Of a stretch of DNA of 12,119 bases, positions 7,330-12,119 are shown one piece after another. The notes beneath the pieces are model-generated. The model was given only the letters and a program-made list of their open reading frames with translations, made no database searches and was not told the DNA's origin. How positions within the stretch are numbered: the stretch's first letter is position 1; each line of letters begins with the position of its first letter. The stretch covers positions 1 through 12,119 of the forward strand of contig CAZWPO010000050.1 in the NCBI GenBank assembly GCA_964635975.1. The letters are read 5' to 3'. Source of the DNA: UBA5314 sp964635975 (GTDB lineage Bacteria; Bacillota; Syntrophomonadia; Syntrophomonadales; Syntrophomonadaceae). Made by a program: the position numbers and the translations under genes.

Positions 7330-7540
7330 AAAGTTCTAACCTCCGCGGTACCACCCTAATTGGCATCAAACCCACTCTATTCCCATAACGGAGGATTCCG
7401 TCCGGCTTCTTGCTCATAAGGCCTTGCACCAGAGACTCCCAGATGGCTCTCTCGCTCCCGCTGCCGGCTTCCACCTCTGCCGGCTCTCTGTAAACGGAAT
7501 CTGCAAGATTGGTCTGTTCAACATCGTAATATAAATTTGA
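7330..7540 (-). promoter_or_regulatory. T-box leader of the AlaR-AlaT-type operon (probable alanine specifier)
   Basis: The minus strand carries the invariant T-box AGGGTGGTACCGCGG (7357-7343) just before the terminator. Upstream are the Stem I hallmarks: AGAGAG followed by the apical stem GCCGGC/GCCGGC around GGTGGAA (about 7488-7462), with CCGTT/AGCGG below it. T-box RNAs bind uncharged tRNA through a specifier codon in Stem I and the NCCA end at the antiterminator. The best specifier candidate is GCC (7447-7445, Ala), which is followed by A and then TCTGGGAG, like the usual context. Overlapping GAG, AGA and AGC triplets cannot be excluded without a full fold. The Ala reading fits the transaminase gene. 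The 5' boundary is approximate. Confidence 0.92.
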
Positions 7541-7545
7541 TAAAT

Positions 7546-7574
7546 ATGCTACCACTCTACACTAATGCCGTCAA
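7546..7574 (-). promoter_or_regulatory. Promoter of the T-box leader
   Basis: On the minus strand TTGACG (7574-7569) is separated by 17 nt from TAGCAT (7551-7546), a good -35 and an acceptable -10. Transcription would start near 7538, just before the Stem I region, as expected for a T-box transcript. Confidence 0.6.
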
Positions 7575-7584
7575 GGTGAAAACC

Positions 7585-7689
7585 ATGTCTATACTTGTAT
7601 ATTTTGATAGCATCATTTCTGCGGATACAGCATATTATTTCCTATCCCCAACTGGAGGTGTGGCTTTTGTCTTCACTCGCCCCATTTAG
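7585..7689 (+). CDS. Possible 34-aa upstream ORF overlapping the 91-aa gene
   Basis: An ATG at 7585 with AAGGTG 6 nt upstream opens a 34-codon frame (begins MSILVYFDSI, ends FTRPI) that stops at 7689. This is 23 bases inside the TTG-started 91-aa gene, in a different frame. It covers the SD of that gene, so its translation could control the downstream start. The peptide matches no family I know. It could be chance, and the short length keeps confidence low. Confidence 0.25.
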   Translation: MSILVYFDSIISADTAYYFLSPTGGVAFVFTRPI

Positions 7690-7942
7690 CAGCGAAGAAA
7701 TACAGGTTTTGGAGAGAATCAACAACTATTTCAAATCTACCAATATGACAATTAAAGACAAAGTCAGAGCTGCCTTTATTATTGCCGAACATGAGCTTGA
7801 TTCTGAGCAGTATGGAAGTGCAAAAGAACACGAAAACATACTTTTCTTCTATCAAACTCTGGGTAAAGTCATAAATAAACTCCAGTTTGTTTCAAACGAC
7901 GGGATTGATGGTACGGCATCCCATAAAGCGAAGCAGATTTAA
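7667..7942 (+). CDS. Small orphan protein, 91 aa, unknown function
   Basis: I do not recognise this protein. The TTG start at 7667 has GGAGGT 7 nt upstream, a good SD; the same frame is open further upstream (another TTG at 7595) but without an SD there. It is helical and moderately acidic (FSSEEIQVLERINNYFK, IKDKVRAAFIIAEHELD, NILFFYQTLGKVINKLQF) with a low-complexity tail, no cysteines and no membrane segment. It is divergent from the T-box operon and convergent with the 8026-9180 gene, so it is a single-gene unit. A 34-codon ORF with its own SD overlaps its start. No clear terminator follows. Confidence 0.6.
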   Translation: MSSLAPFSSEEIQVLERINNYFKSTNMTIKDKVRAAFIIAEHELDSEQYGSAKEHENILFFYQTLGKVINKLQFVSNDGIDGTASHKAKQI

Positions 7943-8025
7943 CATATTTACCTTTACTCGTCAGACGATACAGCGAGGAGAGGCGTAGGTAATAGTTTTT
8001 CGCCTCACCCATACTTCTCATTAAT

Positions 8026-9180
8026 TTATCGAAACAACAGAAATTTCTTTTTTAGAAGGCGGTATTCCAACAGGTAGCCCAGACCCATCAATAATATAAT
8101 ACCCAAAAATATAAGTCTTTCTTTATTCGCCCTGCTCTTGAGTCCAGCTATTATCTGTTCTCTCTCTCCTGCAAAGTCAAAGATGCTCTGCTTTTCCTCT
8201 TTTATGGCCGTCATCTGGTGGATGGTCCGGTTCAGTTTATCTTCAAGAGCCAGGTATTTCTTCCAGGTGTCCAGACGCTGTTCTTTAAGTTCTTTGATCC
8301 ACTGCCTTAGCATGTTCGACTCCTCTTCTCCTTCAACATTTAAAGCGTCATATATAGCCGTACCGCGGGCATTATAAGGTTTGGAGACCCCCATCATACG
8401 ACTGATGGTGGGACAGACATCGATGCCCATAGTATTCTCGACTCTGCTGGCCGGCTTGCAGTTTGGCCCGTGCATGATCAATGGACAATTGTTTTTTGCG
8501 GAAGAGCTGCGCGGAGCCGTCAGGATGATTAATGACTTGTCGAGAAGGCCTTGATTTCTCAGATTGTCGAGAAAAACTCCCAGGCCTCTATCAAAGGCTA
8601 CTGTCGCCCGGTAATAGGCTTTTTTGTCGATACTCAACAATCCCTCCAGCATGTCATTGCAGTATATGGCGGTGAAAAAAGGCTTGTGGGCATTAAAATG
8701 CTGGATGGCATTATTAAAAACCTCCTGATCGCTGCTCTTGCTGTCTATATGCAGATAGCTCCCCTCCCCGCGGGCAAAAGGCGCTATTTTCCCGCCAGAA
8801 CCGTCGATGATGGCACCGGACTTACCGGCCTTTTGCAAGACATCCATTATAGACTCTACTTCCACGCGGTCATTCATCGTATAGTGCTGATGTTCGTCAG
8901 GGAAAGTTCCAGTCAGAAGATTTGCTATACCTTCTTCAACCGTGTCAGCCGGCAAAGTGGTTGATTCAACATCAAGAATGCCTTCGTTGGCAAGAAATTG
9001 AATATTTGAAGTAGGATTATTGCGATAGCCATCAGTATTAAGTCCATCAGATAAAATCAGGAATACATACTGCAAATCCAAAGGGCGCTCTTCATCTAAA
9101 GCCTCCAGCGGCTGCGCCGTTGATAACAGCATTATTGAAGCCAGAAACCAAGCGAGGCATCGTAACCACCCCATCATCAT
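8026..9180 (-). CDS. Exported, membrane-anchored alkaline phosphatase-superfamily protein, probably catalytically degenerate
   Basis: About 384 aa from the ATG cluster at 9180-9172, which follows a G-rich SD. An open frame runs on to 9372 inside the kinase gene, but that extension is not protein-like. Residues 1-28 look like a signal peptide (WLRCLAWFLASIMLLSTAQP). The fold signature is LILSDGL (first metal ligand Asp45), a nucleophile-region segment PADTVEEGIANLLTGTFPDE (candidate Thr80) and YCND (174-176). AFDRGLGVFLDNL and the tail-side GPNCK...GIDVCPTISRMMGV also match phosphodiesterase/sulfatase proteins. Where relatives have the metal-binding SDHG motif this protein has TAPR (221-224). 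Residues about 286-350 are coiled-coil-like, followed by a membrane helix (about 356-374) and a basic tail. Likely a cell-surface structural or sensing protein; activity is doubtful. It lies 70 bp after the kinase gene. Confidence 0.75.
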   Translation of the reverse strand: MMMGWLRCLAWFLASIMLLSTAQPLEALDEERPLDLQYVFLILSDGLNTDGYRNNPTSNIQFLANEGILDVESTTLPADTVEEGIANLLTGTFPDEHQHYTMNDRVEVESIMDVLQKAGKSGAIIDGSGGKIAPFARGEGSYLHIDSKSSDQEVFNNAIQHFNAHKPFFTAIYCNDMLEGLLSIDKKAYYRATVAFDRGLGVFLDNLRNQGLLDKSLIILTAPRSSSAKNNCPLIMHGPNCKPASRVENTMGIDVCPTISRMMGVSKPYNARGTAIYDALNVEGEEESNMLRQWIKELKEQRLDTWKKYLALEDKLNRTIHQMTAIKEEKQSIFDFAGEREQIIAGLKSRANKERLIFLGIILLMGLGYLLEYRLLKKKFLLFR

Positions 9181-9250
9181 CCCCCCATTCAGGTAATACA
9201 TGTATATTTCTGGAGGATAATGAATATGCCAGCGACATTGGCAGCCCCCG

Positions 9251-10912
9251 CTAAAAGCGCCCGCTGCGGATGATCGAATAAGCCAGGAATAATCCCAGCA
9301 CAATCCCCGTTGTAAATCCAAATTCAACCAGGGGGATGCGCCCCAGTAGAGCAGTATGGTCCTCACGAGCAATTAAAGATGTGCCCACGATAATTCCTGC
9401 CAGCAGTATCGAGAGGGACAATCGGTTGGACATGATATCCACTTTGGCGATAAGGATCCGCAGGTTTTCGTGCTCCAGCTTGAGCTTTAACTGCCCTTCC
9501 TCCATGAGTTTCATAAGGTTCATAGTACTGCGCGGGAATTGCCCGGCAGCATTACTAAGATCAAGTAAAGTACCTTTCAAGTTTTCACGCAGCTGCTTGC
9601 CAGAATACTTCCTGAAGAGAAGACGCCTGCCATATGGTTCAGCGATGTTTACGATGCTCAAATCCGGATCCAGATGAGAAACCATGCTCTCCACGGTGAG
9701 AAGCATTTTAACCATCAGTGAAAGATTAGCTGGAATGCGGATCTGGTGTTTTATTGAAAGATCGAGCAGCTCACGCAGGGCTTCTCCCACCTTTATTTGC
9801 GACATCGGCAGCCCGTAATACTTTTGCTGAAGTGTAGATACATCGCGCCGAAATTCTTCGCGCTTAACGTGCCCGGGGCTGCTTCCAATCTGCAGTAGAG
9901 CTCTCGACACTCCTTCACTGTCATAGCGCATCATGCTGGTAATCAAATCTATACTCAGTGCCTGTGTATATGAATCCACTATCCCCATCTGGCCAAAGTC
10001 ATAATAGATGATCCTGCCGTCTGCAGCAATGGCTATATTCCCGGGATGGGGATCAGCATGAAAAAAGCCATGTTCAAATAACTGATTAAATAATGCTTCA
10101 ACCAGTTGATGAGCTATCTGTCTGCGATCAATCCCACTATCCGGCTTCTGGACTATATCTTGAATCTTAGTACCAACGACACGCTCAAGTGCCAGTATTC
10201 GCGTTGACGAAAATTCCCAAAAAACTGCGGGTATGATCACCTTTTTACTCCCGGAAAAGTTTTTCCGGAAAAGATCAGCATTCCGTGCTTCCCGCCGGAA
10301 ATCCAACTCCCCCCTCAGTGCCTGGGCAAGTTCCCCTGCAACTTCGCTGATTTTGTACAATCTGCCCCATTGCGTTCGCTTCTCTGCCAGCCGGCTTAAT
10401 TCGGTAAGAACGATAAGATCTGTTTCGATTACCCGCTCGATGCCGGGTCGCTGAATTTTTAAAACTATCTTTTCCCCGCTCTTTGTCTCAGCTTCATGGA
10501 CCTGAGCTATTGACGCTGCAGCTATCGGCTGCATATTAAAAAAAGTGAAGTCACGATCAATATCGATGCCTTCACTCTCAAGAGTCTCTATAAGTTCCCT
10601 CCGGCCAAAAGGCGGTACCTCATCCTGAAGCTTTTCCAGTTCGCTTATATATTCGACACCAATTACATCTGGCCGGGTGCTGAGCAATTGGCCGATCTTT
10701 ACATAGGTCGGCCCCAGTTCTTCAAGCATCTGCCTCAGCCTTGAGGGCGTGCTCCCCTGAATGGCCAGCCTTCTTTGAGCGCTTCCCCATAACCGCCCCG
10801 GATTGAAACGTTCAAAAAGAAAGCCATAGCCATATTTGACAAGTATGTTAACCACCTGCTTGTAGCGCGGCCAATTCCGTATATTTGCCAGATTACTGCT
10901 GCCCAATCGCAT
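9251..10912 (-). CDS. ABC1/UbiB (AarF/ADCK) family atypical kinase
   Basis: A 553-aa membrane-associated atypical kinase or ATPase of the UbiB/COQ8 family, which supports isoprenoid lipid and quinone-type metabolism in other organisms. The family signature is complete: YVKIGQLLSTRPD (KxGQ, 70-82), the Ala-rich loop AAASIAQVHEA (131-141), Lys152 in VLKIQRPG and ELDFRREARN (202-211). HADPHPGN (285-292) and YYDFGQMG (303-310) follow. Two C-terminal membrane helices (about 500-517 and 530-548) match the family. ATG 10912 sits only 1-2 nt after AGGAGA; a TTG two codons later has better spacing (about 7 nt) and could be the real start. It lies after the phasin-like gene, with a terminator hairpin in the gap. 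Its role in this organism, where the quinone content is unknown, is open. Confidence 0.92.
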   Translation of the reverse strand: MRLGSSNLANIRNWPRYKQVVNILVKYGYGFLFERFNPGRLWGSAQRRLAIQGSTPSRLRQMLEELGPTYVKIGQLLSTRPDVIGVEYISELEKLQDEVPPFGRRELIETLESEGIDIDRDFTFFNMQPIAAASIAQVHEAETKSGEKIVLKIQRPGIERVIETDLIVLTELSRLAEKRTQWGRLYKISEVAGELAQALRGELDFRREARNADLFRKNFSGSKKVIIPAVFWEFSSTRILALERVVGTKIQDIVQKPDSGIDRRQIAHQLVEALFNQLFEHGFFHADPHPGNIAIAADGRIIYYDFGQMGIVDSYTQALSIDLITSMMRYDSEGVSRALLQIGSSPGHVKREEFRRDVSTLQQKYYGLPMSQIKVGEALRELLDLSIKHQIRIPANLSLMVKMLLTVESMVSHLDPDLSIVNIAEPYGRRLLFRKYSGKQLRENLKGTLLDLSNAAGQFPRSTMNLMKLMEEGQLKLKLEHENLRILIAKVDIMSNRLSLSILLAGIIVGTSLIAREDHTALLGRIPLVEFGFTTGIVLGLFLAYSIIRSGRF

Positions 10913-10920
10913 TCTCCTAA

Positions 10921-10949
10921 CAAAAACAAATGCCGGGCAAACCCGGCAT
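10921..10949 (-). terminator. Intrinsic terminator or attenuator between phasin-like and kinase genes
   Basis: On the minus strand the perfect 8-bp stem ATGCCGGG/CCCGGCAT (10949-10942 with 10937-10930) with a TTTG loop runs into TTTGTTTTTG. It starts 14 nt after the phasin-like stop codon and ends within 9 nt of the kinase start. It leaves no room for a separate promoter in the gap, so it probably sets the ratio of upstream to downstream transcript. Confidence 0.7.
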
Positions 10950-10963
10950 AAGCACTTCCTTTT

Positions 10964-11254
10964 CTACTGCAGTTTTTCCTCGATTGCTTTCAGCCTGGCT
11001 TCTATGGTTTCCAAATCCGACTTGGTTGCCAGGGGCAGTTCTTTCTTGATTTCCTCGATTTCCTTGCGGACCAAGTCCTTGAACTCGCCTCTTTCTTCCT
11101 CTCCGCGCTTAATAACGTCATCTACCCACTGGCGAGCTTCTTCAGAACTCATTTCACCCTTCTCTACCATTTCCGAAAATACTTTTTCTGCCTTCTCCCT
11201 GCTAATTGATAATGCTCCTATACCAAAATATACGATATTCTTCAACATGCTCAT
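10964..11254 (-). CDS. Phasin-like small coiled-coil protein
   Basis: A 96-aa protein of the phasin/polyhydroxyalkanoate-regulator type. A short hydrophobic N-terminal segment (LKNIVYFGIGALSISRE) is followed by an amphipathic helical region (KAEKVFSEMVEKGEMSSEEA, WVDDVIKRGEEERGEF) and a coiled-coil end (IEARLKAIEEKL). Phasins coat polyhydroxyalkanoate granules, and short clostridial homologues are often next to ABC1-type kinase genes; no PHA synthase is in this window. The ATG at 11254 has AAGGAGG 7 nt upstream, which favours it over the ATG two codons later. It heads the minus-strand group that continues into the kinase gene past a terminator-like hairpin. Its true function here could be unrelated to granules. 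Confidence 0.8.
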   Translation of the reverse strand: MSMLKNIVYFGIGALSISREKAEKVFSEMVEKGEMSSEEARQWVDDVIKRGEEERGEFKDLVRKEIEEIKKELPLATKSDLETIEARLKAIEEKLQ

Positions 11255-11408
11255 AAGTCCCCCTCCTTAAGTTAAAGTATATCCATTTTTATGGCTAGCA
11301 TACCATAATATTGTGCTATTTACTATCATGTCCTTGCGTGAATACAAACATGCATATCCCTCAAAAGGAATAATATCATCGCGCTTCTCAAACTATAAGA
11401 CTATCTGC

Positions 11409-11483
11409 TGGGATGTAGCCAAGCGGTAAGGCAACGGACTTTGACTCCGTCACTCGTTGGTTCAAATCCAGCCATCCCAGCCA
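11409..11483 (+). tRNA. tRNA-Gln (anticodon UUG)
   Basis: A complete cloverleaf is visible. The acceptor stem is TGGGATG/CATCCCA (11409-11415 with 11473-11479). The D-stem is GCC/GGC, and the anticodon stem is ACGGA/TCCGT around the loop CTTTGAC, with anticodon TTG at 11441-11443. The T-loop is TTCAAAT, the discriminator base is G, and the CCA end is encoded (11481-11483). No clear promoter or terminator is visible around it. Confidence 0.97.
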
Positions 11484-11549
11484 AATAGATACTAGTAAAA
11501 CAGGTCCGACCAGGCTGCATAAAATCTCTCAGATCACCCCATTGATGTT

Positions 11550-11577
11550 CTAATCCAGGTTGCTTGAGCTGGATTGG
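11550..11577 (+). repeat. Inverted repeat upstream of ferritin-like gene
   Basis: CTAATCCAG (11550-11558) pairs with CTGGATTGG (11569-11577), 9 bp with one G-U, around a 10-nt loop. It has no following U-tract, so it is not a terminator for the tRNA. It lies about 90 bp before the ferritin-like start and about 45 bp before a possible -10 TATACT (11621-11626), so it could be an operator or a leader structure. Confidence 0.35.
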
Positions 11578-11664
11578 AGGATCATAAAGGTATTCTCTTC
11601 ATCGTCTGCCTCAGGTAATATATACTAAACAAAGAACTTCTCTCACCGAAAGGAGGTAGCTATA

Positions 11665-12117
11665 TTGGCTTTGAACCATTTTGAGAATATATTGCTATCC
11701 GCAATCGAAGAAGAGCTTGAAGCCTATGAATATTACCGCGACTTGAGCCAGACCCTGCCGGGCAGTGATGTCAAAGCAGTATTTACCGCCCTGGCCAAAG
11801 AAGAACTGGGCCACCGCGATCAACTACAGGGCATTCTGGATAAAAAACAATTCCCCGAATTCGAAATCCAGGATCAATTCCCCCGGAAAGACCCGGCAGC
11901 CAGCCAGCGCCTTTCTATGATCATGAAGCCTCAGGACGGCATAGCTCTGGCTATCAGAAAGGAAGACAACGCCATGCGGGACTACCTGCACATGTCACAA
12001 CTGACTTCAGACCCACTTCTAAAAAATTTATTTGAGAAGCTCGCACGTATGGAGCAGAGCCACCGCGAACGTCTGGAAAGCATACTCGCTTCTGGCTCCC
12101 TGCCTGATAGCTGGTAG
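11665..12117 (+). CDS. Ferritin-like (rubrerythrin-type) diiron protein
   Basis: A 150-aa four-helix ferritin-like protein without a rubredoxin domain. Metal-ligand pattern: Glu17 with Tyr23/Tyr24 in helix 1, EELGH (46-50, ExxH), Glu100 with Tyr107, and ExxH again at 130-133 (MEQSHRE). Such proteins handle iron, peroxide or oxygen stress in anaerobes. The exact reaction is not determined. The TTG start at 11665 has a full GAAAGGAGGT SD 8 nt upstream. The TAG stop is at 12115-12117, so the gene is complete. A possible -10 TATACT (11621-11626) with no clear -35 lies upstream; an SD-rich leader and an inverted repeat precede it. Confidence 0.85.
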   Translation: MALNHFENILLSAIEEELEAYEYYRDLSQTLPGSDVKAVFTALAKEELGHRDQLQGILDKKQFPEFEIQDQFPRKDPAASQRLSMIMKPQDGIALAIRKEDNAMRDYLHMSQLTSDPLLKNLFEKLARMEQSHRERLESILASGSLPDSW

Positions 12118-12119
12118 AG

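Noticed and set aside
7319..7555. 78-aa open frame on the minus strand over the T-box leader
   Set aside because: It coincides with the structured T-box RNA (Stem I, T-box motif, terminator) and has no SD; its frame is chance.
7980..8006. GAGGCG/CGCCTC hairpin between convergent genes
   Set aside because: Only 6 bp with a 15-nt loop and no U-tract on either strand, so it was not called a terminator.
9223..9291. Tiny plus-strand ORF after TGGAGGATA
   Set aside because: About 17 codons, wrong-strand within an operon gap, and SD spacing very short; probably chance.
9181..9372. 64-residue N-terminal extension of the phosphatase-fold protein
   Set aside because: It overlaps the kinase C-terminus, and the real signal peptide starts at the ATG cluster 9180-9172 after a G-rich SD.
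11276..11281. TATACT as -10 of the phasin-like gene
   Set aside because: No -35 at the right distance, and it would place the start site on top of the SD.

Overview
The window looks like a chromosomal segment of a mid-GC member of the Firmicutes/Clostridia. A Syntrophomonas-like organism is my best guess from protein style, but this is an inference and I could not search. The signs are Firmicutes hallmarks: a T-box leader, AGGAGG-type Shine-Dalgarno (SD) sites, frequent TTG/GTG starts, a DnaD-fold primosome protein, and a phasin-like protein beside an ABC1/UbiB-type kinase. Most genes lie on the minus strand. Plus-strand genes are a 91-aa orphan, tRNA-Gln and a ferritin-like gene that ends 2 bases before the window does.

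Layout, left to right. (1) 20-66: a REP-like hairpin with a GGAC foot. (2) 92-2971: a minus-strand replication cassette, transcribed as DnaD-like protein, then divergent DnaB-family helicase, then a 100-aa all-helical protein, from a good sigma-A-type promoter at 3005-3034. (3) 3118-3228: two terminators that end the next operon. (4) 3355-5460: an unrecognised 158-aa protein followed by a beta-CASP metallo-beta-lactamase RNase. The SD of the first gene is buried in a hairpin whose 5' arm copies the 16S rRNA tail. (5) 5588-7574: AlaR-AlaT-type operon (Lrp/AsnC regulator and class I/II aminotransferase) behind a T-box leader with a visible promoter, T-box motif and terminator. A GCC (Ala) specifier is a plausible reading. 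(6) 7585-7942: a plus-strand small gene with a possible overlapping upstream ORF. (7) 8026-11254, minus strand: phasin-like protein, ABC1/UbiB kinase and an exported, membrane-anchored alkaline-phosphatase-superfamily protein that seems to have lost catalytic metal ligands. A terminator fills the gap between the first two. (8) 11409-12117, plus strand: tRNA-Gln(UUG) and a ferritin-like diiron protein.

The strongest points for follow-up are the anti-SD-mimic hairpin at 5466-5508, the divergent DnaD/DnaB/small-protein cassette, the predicted alanine-type T-box placed over a regulator-plus-transaminase operon, the degenerate phosphatase-fold protein, and the terminator between phasin and kinase genes. 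No CRISPR array, insertion sequence or transposase gene was seen.
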